The notes under the pieces were generated by a model. The model was not told where the DNA came from and searched no databases. It saw nothing but the letters and a program-made list of their open reading frames with translations. 64,000 nt of DNA from a bacterium (GTDB lineage: Bacteria; Krumholzibacteriota; Krumholzibacteriia; LZORAL124-64-63), in the NCBI GenBank assembly GCA_024231905.1, contig JAAEQC010000218.1:62001-126000 (forward strand), in the 5' to 3' direction. Position numbers and translations under genes: made by a program. Of this stretch, positions 8,249 to 16,766 are shown piece by piece. Position 1 is the stretch's first letter; every line of letters begins with the position of its first letter.

Positions 8249-9412
8249 CTACGCTTCTTCGGCCCGCAGCTTCGTCACGGCGGCGATGATCCGCGCAGCG
8301 GCGTAGTCCACCTCGGCGGCGGTGGTGCCCCGTCCGAGCCCGATGCGCAGACTCGCCGCGGCCAGATCGTCCGGCACGCCCAAGGCCTTGAGGACGGCCG
8401 ACGGTCCGCTCTTGGCGCTGGCACAGGCCGATCCCGCCGAAACAGCCAGGGTGGTCAGCGCGCCCAGCAACCGCCCTCCCCTGATCCCCGCGAAACTCAC
8501 GTTCAGGTTCCCGGGCAAGCGCGGTTCGCAGGCCCCGTTGAGATGGACGCCCTTCAATTCCCCCTGCAGGCGCGCCAGCAGCCCGTCGCGCAGTTCACGC
8601 AAGCGCTGCGCATCGGCCGGAAGCTCCTCGGCGGCGAGCCGGCAAGCCTCGCCGAAGGCCGCGATCCCCGGCACGTTCAGGGTGCCCGGTCGCAAATCAC
8701 GCTCCTGGCCTCCCCCGTGCAGCAGGGGTTTCAGGACCACGCGCGGATCCCGGCGGCGCACCCACAGGGCACCCACGCCCTTGGGTCCGTAGAGCTTGTG
8801 GGCCGAGAGGGACAACAGGTCCGCCCCCCAAGCTGCCACATCGATGGGAATCCGGCCGGCAGCCTGGGCGGCGTCCGTGTGGAAGAGGACCTGCGCCTCC
8901 TTGCAGATACGACCGATCCGCGCCAGGGGCTGAATCGTGCCGATCTCGTTCTGGGCGGCGATCACCGAAACGAGCACGGTATCCGGGCGCAGGGCGGCCG
9001 CCACGTCTTCAGGCGCCACCAGTCCGTCACGGTCCGCCGCCACCGAAGTGACTCCCCAGCCCCGTTCCGCCAGGATCCGCAGGGGGCCGGCCACCGCCTC
9101 GTGCTCCAGGTTCGTGGCCACCAGGTGGCGCCCACGGTCCGCATGGGCCTCGGCCACACCCAGCAGAGCCAGGTTATCCGCTTCGGTGGCTCCGGAGGTG
9201 AAGACGATCTCACGGGCTGTGCCGCCCACCAGTGCAGCCACCTGCTCCCGCGCCCGGTCCACCAGGCGCGCGGCGGACCAGCCGAAGGCGTGATTGGCGC
9301 TGGACGGATTGCCGAAGACCTGGCGCTGGACCCTGGCCAGCAGATCCAACACCCGCGGGTCCACGGGCGTCGTGGCGTGATGGTCGAGGTAGACTGGCGT
9401 GCGGACCGTCAT
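8249..9412 (-). CDS. Cysteine desulfurase (NifS/IscS family)
   Basis: This PLP enzyme moves sulfur from cysteine onto an active-site cysteine for Fe-S cluster or thio-cofactor synthesis. ATG 9412 has GGAGG five bases upstream; an in-frame GTG at 9424 is less well placed. The 387-aa product shows YLDHHATTPVDPRV at the N-terminus, the PLP lysine in SAHKLYGPKGVG, HGGGQERDLRPGT, and the catalytic cysteine loop in SAGSACASAKSGPS. It starts 23 bases after the stop of nadA. In several bacteria a dedicated NifS-like protein sits beside nad genes and matures the [4Fe-4S] NadA, so that role is plausible here. A general IscS role cannot be excluded. Confidence 0.93.
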   Translation of the reverse strand: MTVRTPVYLDHHATTPVDPRVLDLLARVQRQVFGNPSSANHAFGWSAARLVDRAREQVAALVGGTAREIVFTSGATEADNLALLGVAEAHADRGRHLVATNLEHEAVAGPLRILAERGWGVTSVAADRDGLVAPEDVAAALRPDTVLVSVIAAQNEIGTIQPLARIGRICKEAQVLFHTDAAQAAGRIPIDVAAWGADLLSLSAHKLYGPKGVGALWVRRRDPRVVLKPLLHGGGQERDLRPGTLNVPGIAAFGEACRLAAEELPADAQRLRELRDGLLARLQGELKGVHLNGACEPRLPGNLNVSFAGIRGGRLLGALTTLAVSAGSACASAKSGPSAVLKALGVPDDLAAASLRIGLGRGTTAAEVDYAAARIIAAVTKLRAEEA

Positions 9413-9435
9413 GGCGTCCTCCACACCGCCACCGT

Positions 9436-10392
9436 TCAGCGGCTCAGTTCGAGCATGCGCTCGATGGGCGCCAGGGCCCGGGCCGCCAGGTCAGGGGCGA
9501 CGACGATCTCGGGCGTGCGGTCCCGCATGCAGAGGTAGAGCTTCTCCAGGGTGTTCATCTTCATGTAGGGACACTCGTTGCAATTGCAGGTCTCGTCCGC
9601 CCCCGGAGCGGGGATGAGCTGCTTGTCCGGGCACTCCTTGGCCATCTGGTGCAGGATGCCGGACTCGGTGACGACGATGATCTGTTCGGCGTCGGTCTCG
9701 CGGGCGAAGCGGAGGATCGCCGCCGTGCTGCCCACATGGTCCGCGTGTTGCAGGATCGCCTCGGGGCACTCGGGATGGGCCGCCACCACGGCGGCCGGGT
9801 GATCCGTCTTGAGTTCCACGAGCTTGCGTTCGCTGAACATCTCGTGGACCTCGCACGAACCCGGCCAGAGCACGAGTTCCCGTCCCAACCGGCGCGCCAC
9901 GTACGAGCCCAGGTACCGGTCCGGGGCGAAAACCAGGGGCTGGTCCGACGGGAAGGACTCCACGATGTGCAGGGCGTTGCTGCTGGTGCAGATGACGTCG
10001 CTCATGGCTTTGGTCTCGGCCGAACAGTTGATGTAGCTGATGACCTTGTGCCCCGGATGCTTGGCCAGGAAGGTGGCGAACTCGTCCGGGGGACAGCCGT
10101 CGGCCAGGCTGCAGCCGGCCTCCAGGTCGGGCAGGAGCACCTGCTTGTCCGGGTTGAGGATCTTCGCGGTCTCGGCCATGAAATGGACGCCGGCGAAGAC
10201 GATGACCTCGGCGTCCGTTTCGGCGGCGCGCCGGCTCAAGGCCAGGCTGTCCCCCACGTGGTCGGCGATGTCCTGGAGGTCCGGTTCCTGGTAGTAGTGG
10301 GCCAGAATGACCGCGTTGAGATCCCGGCGCAGGCGGTCGATCCCGGCGAAAAGGTCCAGACCAGGATCCAGGGCAGGCGTATCCTCGTGCAT
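9436..10392 (-). CDS. nadA: Quinolinate synthase A
   Basis: NadA condenses iminoaspartate with dihydroxyacetone phosphate to quinolinate in NAD biosynthesis and needs a [4Fe-4S] cluster. ATG 10392 is preceded by GGAAGGAAG, giving 318 residues. Family marks are [21 protein letters not shown], the three expected cluster cysteine regions ([36 protein letters not shown]), and the VICTSSNA and HPEC segments. The next gene in the operon is a cysteine desulfurase, a natural sulfur donor for its cluster. No nadB or nadC is present in the window. Identification is firm. Confidence 0.96.
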   Translation of the reverse strand: MHEDTPALDPGLDLFAGIDRLRRDLNAVILAHYYQEPDLQDIADHVGDSLALSRRAAETDAEVIVFAGVHFMAETAKILNPDKQVLLPDLEAGCSLADGCPPDEFATFLAKHPGHKVISYINCSAETKAMSDVICTSSNALHIVESFPSDQPLVFAPDRYLGSYVARRLGRELVLWPGSCEVHEMFSERKLVELKTDHPAAVVAAHPECPEAILQHADHVGSTAAILRFARETDAEQIIVVTESGILHQMAKECPDKQLIPAPGADETCNCNECPYMKMNTLEKLYLCMRDRTPEIVVAPDLAARALAPIERMLELSR

Positions 10393-10515
10393 GGCGTCGC
10401 GCTTCCTTCCGGCAGAGACCTCGGGCGGCGTCCGCGCCCGCATCGTCTTTGCCGTCAATGTTGCCGAAATCCATCCGTTGCGCAAGTCCGGGCGGACCGA
10501 ATCGATGAACGGCTA

Positions 10516-10544
10516 TGGACTTTCTTAGGGCCGCGACTTAATAT
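10516..10544 (+). promoter_or_regulatory. Candidate sigma-70-like promoter for the propeller lipoprotein
   Basis: TGGACT (10516-10521) and TAATAT (10539-10544) are separated by 17 bases in the 295-bp divergent region between nadA and the lipoprotein gene. Each hexamer matches the E. coli consensus at four of six positions. It would give a leader of about 135 bases. This is weak evidence, since the sigma factor consensus of this lineage is unknown. Confidence 0.3.
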
Positions 10545-10687
10545 TCATGTGTTGGAATAAGCGGGCCTGCTTCCCTGCGGGCATGGCGTTTCGCGCAGTC
10601 GAGCCGGGGAGGTCCCGGGGCGACGGCGGAACAGCGGTGGCCGGCCGTGACGTTTCTCCCCACTAGTTGACGCGAGGAAAACGTGGA

Positions 10688-11920
10688 ATGAACAGTTTTG
10701 CGCCCATGCCGACCGGTAAGCCCCGTCACGGGCTCAAGCCGGTCCTCATGCTGCTCGTCGCCGTCGTCGCTTTTTCGCTGATCGCCGGTTGCGGGGACGA
10801 TGAAGCCGACCCCACCTTCCCTAAGAATCCGCCGCCCGATCCGGATCCCTGGTTCTTCGATGTCCAGGGCACCGCGGCGAATGACGTCTGGGTGGCCGGC
10901 AATGTCGGTATCATGTACCACTTCGACGGGACCGACTGGACCCTGACCGATCTCGGCTCGGACAACGCGGTCACCAAGATCCACGTCGAGGACCTGAACA
11001 CCCTCTACGCCTGCGGCCATGGCGGCAAGATCTGGCGCAACACCGGCGGCGGCTGGAGCTCCATGGACAGCGGCACCAATGACAACCTCTACGGCCTCGG
11101 CAGCTTCTTCGGCACCCTGCATGCGGTGGGCCACAGCGGCACCATCCGGCGCCTGGGCGGCAGCAGCTGGGGCGGCGTAGCGAGCGGAATGGTCATTCGC
11201 GACCCGACCCGCGATGATGCAGCCATCGACACCCTCTCGCTGACCCAGGACGTGGCCTCCCTGACCACCGTGAACCACTACTTCATCGGCGGGGCCTACC
11301 GTCTGCCCAATTTCACGGGTGACTACACCGGCCAGTACGGCACCGACGGCATGGTCCTGGGCGAAGACAGCTACTTCAATCCCGCCGAGCGGTTCGACTG
11401 GTTGCTGAGACCCGTCCGCGGTTCGGATGTTTCCAACATCAGCGGGTACTATCCGGAGTGGATCAACTGCTCCACCTCCGACGAGCTGAACCTCGCCAAC
11501 AACTACCTGGGAACCGACCAGGGTTGGCTCTTCCAGCTCGGGGAGGATCTGTCCGGTGATCGTGTCTGGACCAAGAACGACTACCGCGTCACCACGACCG
11601 AGTCCGAAGGCATCCGCGACATGTGGGTGAATACCGACGGCAACCTCTATCTGGTGACCTCCGAGGGTCAGGTTCTGCGCCAGTTGGCGGACGGCACACG
11701 CGAAGTGCTGTACGACCAGCAAGCCGCCATCACGGGCATCTGGGGTACGGCGCCCGACAACCTGTACCTCGTCGGCTACATGAACGAGATGATCCTGCAC
11801 GCCGTCCACGACACGATGGCGGGCACGTTCACGGTCCAACAGATCTCGCTGCCGTTCCCGGACAACAAGCGTCTCGTTGAACGGTCGGCATTCGACGAAC
11901 TGGGGCGCCCCCGCCGCTGA
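10688..11920 (+). CDS. Lipoprotein with YCF48/WD-like beta-propeller repeats
   Basis: The 410-aa product begins MNSFAPMPTGKPRHG, then a hydrophobic segment and lipobox LIAGC (Cys35). The mature part holds repeated strands of the type DVWVAGNVGIMYHFDGTDW, TLYACGHGGKIWRNTGGGW and LHAVGHSGTIRRLGGSSW. The W/V-G-x-G-x-I-x-H/R-x-D-G-x-W pattern belongs to YCF48-like propeller repeats of surface lipoproteins. A degenerate set recurs at the C-terminus (DNLYLVGYMNEMILHAVHD). No catalytic residues are apparent; a binding or structural role at the envelope is the safest reading. An in-frame TTG at 10667 is an alternative start. Confidence 0.82.
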   Translation: MNSFAPMPTGKPRHGLKPVLMLLVAVVAFSLIAGCGDDEADPTFPKNPPPDPDPWFFDVQGTAANDVWVAGNVGIMYHFDGTDWTLTDLGSDNAVTKIHVEDLNTLYACGHGGKIWRNTGGGWSSMDSGTNDNLYGLGSFFGTLHAVGHSGTIRRLGGSSWGGVASGMVIRDPTRDDAAIDTLSLTQDVASLTTVNHYFIGGAYRLPNFTGDYTGQYGTDGMVLGEDSYFNPAERFDWLLRPVRGSDVSNISGYYPEWINCSTSDELNLANNYLGTDQGWLFQLGEDLSGDRVWTKNDYRVTTTESEGIRDMWVNTDGNLYLVTSEGQVLRQLADGTREVLYDQQAAITGIWGTAPDNLYLVGYMNEMILHAVHDTMAGTFTVQQISLPFPDNKRLVERSAFDELGRPRR

Positions 11921-12033
11921 CGGGGTCCGTCACCAGCCAATCCCCGGCAGCCCGGTCCCCTCGCGGGGGCCGGGCGCGTCCTCGCCCAGAAGGGTCGGCC
12001 AGCCGGCCCTTGGTCATCTTCAGGAGGTTCTCC

Positions 12034-13968
12034 ATGTCCACACTCGGTCTCCGTCTCCGCAGCCGGGCCGCCTTGGTCCTGCTGGCGATGCTGATCGCCG
12101 CGACCGCCGCGTCCGCGGCCGATTACGTTCCCGATCCCTCGGTCTCCCGCTCGGAAATCCCTGAGGGATACCGGTGGCGCTCCTCGGACATCTTCCCGGA
12201 CCTGGCGTCCTGGGAGGCCGAACTGCAGGCCGTGTCCGCGGACATCCCCAAGCTGAACGAATTCCGCGGGCGGCTGGGCGAATCGGCGGCAACGCTCCTG
12301 GACGCCAACACGGCCACCCACGAGACCCTGGTGCGCCTGTACCGCGTGTACATCTACGCCCAGACCCAGTACGACGTGGACCAGGCCGACTCCGGGCCGC
12401 GGACCATGCAGGGCCGGGTGGCGGCCATCTTCCCGTCCTTCGGCGAAGCCACCAGCTGGATGGAGCCCGAGTTGCTGGAGATCGATCCCTCCATCATCCG
12501 CAACTTCATGAACGAAGAGCCCGAGCTGGCCAAGTTCAACTACTACTTCTCGGAACTGTGGCGGCAGCAGGAGTACACCATGAGCAGCCCTGAGGAGCGC
12601 CTGATGGCCCTCACGGGCAACATGCGCTCCCTGGCCAGCGACGCCCACGAGGCTCTGCTGGGTGTGGACATGGACTTCCCCGAGATCGTCGGCGCCGACG
12701 GCCAGAAGGTCCCGGTTACCGTGAGCGGCTTCTCGTCCCTGCGCTCCGACGATAACTACCTGGTGCGCAAGCAGGCGACCGACGCCTTCTTCGGCACCCT
12801 GCGCGGCTACGAGAACACCTTCAGCGTGCTCCTGGACGGCGTGGTCAAGAACCACATCATGAGCCGCGACGCCCGCGGTTACGAGTCCTGCCTGGAGGCC
12901 TCCCTCTCGCCGGACAACATCTCCACCGACGCCTACCGCATGCTCATCGACACCGTCCGCGAGAGCCTGCCCCGCACCATGCACAAGTACGTGGAGCTAC
13001 GGCGCAAGGTCATGGGCATCGACGGCAAGCTGACCTTCCCGAACCTCTACAACGCCATGATCGAAGGCGTGGAGCCCGAGTACTCCTACGACGAAGCCCG
13101 CACGCTCATCGCCAAGGGCCTGAAGCCCCTGGGGCGCGAGTACGTGAAGCTGCTCGAGGAGGGCATGGATCCGGCCAACGGCTGGATCGACGTCTACCCC
13201 AACGAGAACAAGCGCAGTGGCGCCTACAGCAACGGCGTGCTGGCCAAGGACCTCCACCCGTACATCCTGCACAACTTCGACAACTCCCTGGACGCGGTCT
13301 CGACCACGGCCCACGAGTTCGGCCACGCCCTGCACTCGGTGTACTCGAGCCGCAGCCAGCCGGACATCTACGCCGACTACACGACCTTCCTGGCGGAGAT
13401 CGCGTCGACCTGCAACGAGGCCCTGCTGACCAACTACCTGCTCCGCGAGGCCGATGACCTGGACATGAAGCTGCTACTGCTGAACCAGCGGCTGGAGAGC
13501 ATCCGCCTGACCATCTTCCGGCAGACTCTCTTCGCCGATTTCGAGCTGCGCTTCCACGAGCACGCCGAAGCCGGCAATCCCCTGACGGCGGACTTCCTGA
13601 ACGGCCTCTACGCCGACATGATCCGCGAGTACTACGGTGCGGGCTTCGAGCTCGGGGTCGACGATGACTGCGAGTGGATGTTCATCCCCCACTTCTTCTA
13701 CAACTTCTACGTGTTCACCTACGCTACCGGCCTGACCAGCGGCCTGGCCCTGGCGGACGAGATCGACAGCAAGGGCGACGACGCCGCCCGGCGCTACATC
13801 GACAACATGCTCAAGGCCGGGAGTTCGGCGCCCCCGCTGGACATCCTGCGCAGCGCCGGCGTGGACCTGGAGACGTCCGCCCCCATCCTGGCTGCCATGG
13901 ACATGTTCGAGGAGACGGTGGACGAATTCGACAAGCTGTGGACGGAGAAGCATAAGAGCGGCCGGTAG
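12034..13968 (+). CDS. pepF: Exported oligoendopeptidase F (peptidase family M3B)
   Basis: ATG 12034 has a strong AGGAGG six bases upstream. The 644-aa protein carries a signal peptide (LRLRSRAALVLLAMLIAATAASA before ADYVPD), unusual for PepF, which is cytoplasmic in lactic acid bacteria. The zinc motif HEFGH (His427-Glu428-His431) lies in TTAHEFGHALHSVYSSR, and the third ligand Glu probably lies in TTFLAEIASTCNE. The N-terminal half has the family pattern YRWRSSDIFPDLASWEAEL. It degrades oligopeptides, probably in the periplasm, and may feed the amino-acid catabolic genes elsewhere in the window. A strong terminator follows at 13995. Confidence 0.93.
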   Translation: MSTLGLRLRSRAALVLLAMLIAATAASAADYVPDPSVSRSEIPEGYRWRSSDIFPDLASWEAELQAVSADIPKLNEFRGRLGESAATLLDANTATHETLVRLYRVYIYAQTQYDVDQADSGPRTMQGRVAAIFPSFGEATSWMEPELLEIDPSIIRNFMNEEPELAKFNYYFSELWRQQEYTMSSPEERLMALTGNMRSLASDAHEALLGVDMDFPEIVGADGQKVPVTVSGFSSLRSDDNYLVRKQATDAFFGTLRGYENTFSVLLDGVVKNHIMSRDARGYESCLEASLSPDNISTDAYRMLIDTVRESLPRTMHKYVELRRKVMGIDGKLTFPNLYNAMIEGVEPEYSYDEARTLIAKGLKPLGREYVKLLEEGMDPANGWIDVYPNENKRSGAYSNGVLAKDLHPYILHNFDNSLDAVSTTAHEFGHALHSVYSSRSQPDIYADYTTFLAEIASTCNEALLTNYLLREADDLDMKLLLLNQRLESIRLTIFRQTLFADFELRFHEHAEAGNPLTADFLNGLYADMIREYYGAGFELGVDDDCEWMFIPHFFYNFYVFTYATGLTSGLALADEIDSKGDDAARRYIDNMLKAGSSAPPLDILRSAGVDLETSAPILAAMDMFEETVDEFDKLWTEKHKSGR

Positions 13969-13994
13969 TATCCGATCGGTCGTCGCCTGAAACG

Positions 13995-14032
13995 ACGGCG
14001 CCGGATCCCGCGGGGGTCCGGCGCCGTTCTTC
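13995..14032 (+). terminator. Intrinsic terminator of pepF
   Basis: An 11-bp perfect stem ACGGCGCCGGA (13995-14005) and TCCGGCGCCGT (14017-14027) is followed by TCTTCGTT. It lies 26 bases after the pepF stop. The stem could also stop minus-strand transcription leaving the tRNA. Confidence 0.75.
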
Positions 14033-14058
14033 GTTCGGCATGGAATACAGATGAAAGT

Positions 14059-14134
14059 TGGTAGGCCGCTCAGGACTTGAACCTGACACCACTTGATTAA
14101 AAGTCAAGTGCTCTACCAGATGAGCTAGCGGCCC
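14059..14134 (-). tRNA. tRNA-Lys (anticodon TTT)
   Basis: Read on the minus strand, the 5' arm GGGCCGC pairs with GCGGCCT (one G-U pair at the end), followed by discriminator A and an encoded CCA. The anticodon stem ACTTG/CAAGT closes the loop ACTTTTAAT with TTT at its centre, reading AAA/AAG. The T-loop GTTCAAGTC is canonical. It lies 72 bases downstream of purA on the same strand and may be cotranscribed. Confidence 0.95.
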
Positions 14135-14206
14135 ACCGGAAATCTTCGGTTGGCGTGGCGCTGCAATATAGACGGCGCCCGCTGCGCCGTCAAAGCCGAC
14201 CTCGCC

Positions 14207-15502
14207 TCAGGTCGTGACGCCGGTGGGCGTCCAGATCATTTCCTCGCGGTCCCGCCCCACGCTCACTCCCACGATGAGCGTGCCCAGTTCCTGCTCCAGG
14301 AACTCCAGGTACTTGCGGGCCGCCGCCGGCAGGTCGGTCAGGCGCCGGCAACCGGCCACCGGACGCTCCCAACCCGGGAAATCGCGGTACACGGGCCGGC
14401 AGGAGGGCAGGTCCTCGCCCAAGGCCGGGAAGACGGTGATCTCTTCCTCCCCGTTGGCGTAGGCCGTGGCCACCCGGATCGTGTCCAGGGCGTCCAGGAC
14501 GTCGAGCTTGGTGACGATCACGCCGGTCATACCGTTGATGTCCACCGAGTAGCGCCCCTGCACCAGGTCGAACCAGCCGCAACGGCGAGCCCGGCCCGTG
14601 GTGGCGCCGTATTCTCCCCCGGCCTCGCGCAGTTCGTCACCCTCGGTCCCCAGCAGTTCGGTGGGGAAGGGCCCGTTGCCCACGCGCGTGGCGTAGGCCT
14701 TGAAAATACCGTTGATCTCACCCAGACAGCGCGGCGGCAGGCCGCTGCCCGTGAGCGCGCCGCCAATGGTGCTGTTGCTGCTGGTGACGTAGGGGAAGGT
14801 GCCGTGGTCGATGTCCAGCATGGTGCCCTGGGCGCCCTCGAAGAGAATCCGCTCGGTGCCCGCACGCACGCCGGTCAGGGCCTCGTAGGCGTTGACCACC
14901 AGCGGTCCCAGGCTCTGGGCGAGAACCACCAGTTCCTCGGCCACGACCTTGGCGGGGATGGGGTCGGCGTCGTAGGACTGGCTGAGCACCTCATTGGCCG
15001 ACAGGACCTTCTCGATGGTCTTGCGCTCGAGGGTGTCCGCCGGCAGGAGCATGTCGCCCATGCGCAGGCCGGTGCGCTGGATCTTGTCCAGGTAGCAGGG
15101 GCCGATGCCGCGGCCGGTGGTGCCGATGCTGCGGCGCTTGAGCTTCTCCTCGCGCGCCTCATCCAGGCGCTTGTGGTAGGGCATCAGGAGCTGGGCGGTA
15201 GCCGCCACGTGCAGGCGGTTCCGCACGGAGATGCCCTTCTCCTCCAGGCCCAGCATCTCGTCCCGCAGGGCCCAGGGGTCGATGACCATGCCGCCGCCCA
15301 ACAGGCAGCGGACACCTTCGTGGAGGATGCCCGAGGGGACCAGGTGCAGGACGTGTTTCTGGTCGCCCAGATGGATCGTGTGGCCGGCGTTGGCGCCGCC
15401 CTGGTACCGGAGCACCCAGTCCACGTCGCGGCTCAGGGCATCGACGATCTTGCCCTTGCCTTCGTCGCCCCACTGGCCGCCGATGATGACCCTGTTCTCC
15501 AA
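14207..15502 (-). CDS. purA: Adenylosuccinate synthetase
   Basis: PurA makes adenylosuccinate from IMP and aspartate with GTP, the first committed step to AMP. The best start is TTG 15502 (AGGGAG six bases upstream), giving 431 residues beginning with the family N-terminus VIIGGQWGDEGKGK; no ATG lies near. The catalytic Asp in GDEGKGK, His in GGANAGHTI, the IMP-binding region RRSIGTTGRGIGPCY, FEGAQGTMLDIDHGTFPYVT and the C-terminal TKLDVLD GTP segment are all present. It forms a minus-strand unit with tRNA-Lys downstream. Identification is firm; only the non-ATG start is uncertain. Confidence 0.96.
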   Translation of the reverse strand: MENRVIIGGQWGDEGKGKIVDALSRDVDWVLRYQGGANAGHTIHLGDQKHVLHLVPSGILHEGVRCLLGGGMVIDPWALRDEMLGLEEKGISVRNRLHVAATAQLLMPYHKRLDEAREEKLKRRSIGTTGRGIGPCYLDKIQRTGLRMGDMLLPADTLERKTIEKVLSANEVLSQSYDADPIPAKVVAEELVVLAQSLGPLVVNAYEALTGVRAGTERILFEGAQGTMLDIDHGTFPYVTSSNSTIGGALTGSGLPPRCLGEINGIFKAYATRVGNGPFPTELLGTEGDELREAGGEYGATTGRARRCGWFDLVQGRYSVDINGMTGVIVTKLDVLDALDTIRVATAYANGEEEITVFPALGEDLPSCRPVYRDFPGWERPVAGCRRLTDLPAAARKYLEFLEQELGTLIVGVSVGRDREEMIWTPTGVTT

Positions 15503-15595
15503 ACCGATCTCCCTGTTGGGGACCCGCGGCCGGCGCCCGCGAAGACGGGGCCGCACCCGGAATCCGGCGTACGGCCCAGAATGATGGCGCGCGAC

Positions 15596-16048
15596 TCAAC
15601 GTCCGTCAAATAGCGACTTGCGGCCGTCGAAAATGGCTTTCAGCGCCGACCAGGTTCGTTCTTCCACGAGCCCGCCCGACTGGCAATCGTCGTAGACGCC
15701 TGGGTTGCCCCCCTGCTCGTCCACGTTTCCGTCCGGGTCGCCGTCCCCGTCCACGTCACCGATCTCCGTGCCGTTGTTGCAGGAGTCGCCGTCGGAGTCG
15801 AGGTAGGCCAGGGCCTGGTCCCAGAGGCGCCCGTTGTCCAGGTAGTCCTCGCCGAAAGGGTTCAGGCCTGCATTGGTCGATGAGGTCGGGTGGTTGTTGA
15901 CATGGCAGGCCAGGCAGAGGAACGGCTCGGTGACCGGCAACTGGGCCATGTCGTCCTCGGTGGCTGCGGCTGGGGCAAACCCCCACAACGCGCCGACCGT
16001 CAAAAGGCCGACGGCACACATGGACATACGACAGCGATGTCGGAGCAT
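15596..16048 (-). CDS. Exported temptin-like CXXCH protein with calcium-binding repeat and C-terminal TWSALKAIF motif
   Basis: ATG 16048 gives 150 residues, with a signal peptide up to about residue 30. The mature protein has CLACH (Cys45-His49), a canonical c-type heme motif, followed by GLNPFGEDYLDNGRLWDQAL and a Asp-rich DSDGDSCNNGTEIGDVDGDG, which resembles thrombospondin type 3/EF-like calcium loops. This order (CXXCH, NPFG, NG-W, DSDGD-NG-E-GD) is that of temptin-like bacterial proteins, in which the CXXCH need not bind heme. Near the end, residues 132-140 read TWSALKAIF, matching the tails of two other secreted proteins in this window. Function is unknown. Confidence 0.8.
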   Translation of the reverse strand: MLRHRCRMSMCAVGLLTVGALWGFAPAAATEDDMAQLPVTEPFLCLACHVNNHPTSSTNAGLNPFGEDYLDNGRLWDQALAYLDSDGDSCNNGTEIGDVDGDGDPDGNVDEQGGNPGVYDDCQSGGLVEERTWSALKAIFDGRKSLFDGR

Positions 16049-16156
16049 GGTGCCACCTGGGGCGATCACCTCGTGACCGCCGGAGTCTCAATACGGTGTC
16101 ATCCAACCATTTGGCCGCAATCCGGTCCCGATTATACCGCGAACGGCCACCCAGCG

Positions 16157-16765
16157 TCAAATACCGCCGGTCTCCTCCGGGTCCGCGTTGGCCGCCAGCA
16201 GGGCTTCCACCCAGGCCAACATCTCCAGCCTACCTGTGCCGACCCGGGCCGAAGTGGGAAAGAACGGCGTGTCCGGGTCCGCACCGAGAGTCGTGATGAT
16301 CTCATGGTAGCGCGCGGGACGGCTATTGGTTCCCACCTTGTCGATCTTGGTGATGGCCAGGGCGCAGGGATGGCCAGAATCGGCGATCCAGCCAGCCACT
16401 TCCCGGTCTCCGGCCGAAGGCTTGTGACGCGCATCCAGGAGCTGGAATACGGCCAGCGGCCGGTCCTGGCAGGCCAGGTAGCGGCGGAAGAGTTGATGCC
16501 AGGCCGCCCGCTGGGTCTTGCTCACCTTGGCGAAGCCGTAGCCGGGCAGGTCCACCACGTAGAAGCGGTCGTCCACCAGGAAGTAGTTCATGAGACGGGT
16601 GCGGCCGGGTTTGCCGCCGGTGCGCGCCAGGTCCCGGCGACCGAGGACGTGGTTGATCAGCGACGACTTGCCGCAATTGCTGCGCCCGATGAAGGCGAAC
16701 TCCGGGAGCACGCGCTCCGGCCGCTGCTTCGGATCGGGGGCGCTGGTGACGAAGGAGACTTCCAC
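16157..16765 (-). CDS. engB: Ribosome biogenesis GTPase EngB/YsxC
   Basis: The 202-aa GTPase assists 50S subunit assembly. A GTG start at 16765 lies one base past the lon stop; the frame extends further upstream inside lon but without family similarity. The G-motifs are G1 GRSNCGKSS, G2 with Thr in GKPGRTRLMNYF, G3 VDLPGYGFAKVS, G4 TKIDKVG and G5 PTSARVGTG. Position directly behind lon suggests co-expression with the protease operon. The ribosome site is weak, so translation may depend on lon termination. Confidence 0.95.
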   Translation of the reverse strand: MEVSFVTSAPDPKQRPERVLPEFAFIGRSNCGKSSLINHVLGRRDLARTGGKPGRTRLMNYFLVDDRFYVVDLPGYGFAKVSKTQRAAWHQLFRRYLACQDRPLAVFQLLDARHKPSAGDREVAGWIADSGHPCALAITKIDKVGTNSRPARYHEIITTLGADPDTPFFPTSARVGTGRLEMLAWVEALLAANADPEETGGI

Positions 16766-16766
16766 G

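Noticed and set aside
11951..11974. Hairpin CCCGGTCCCC / GGGGGCCGGG after the lipoprotein gene as a terminator
   Set aside because: It forms a good 10-bp stem but no T-run follows and the next gene begins 60 bases later; may only be a weak structure.
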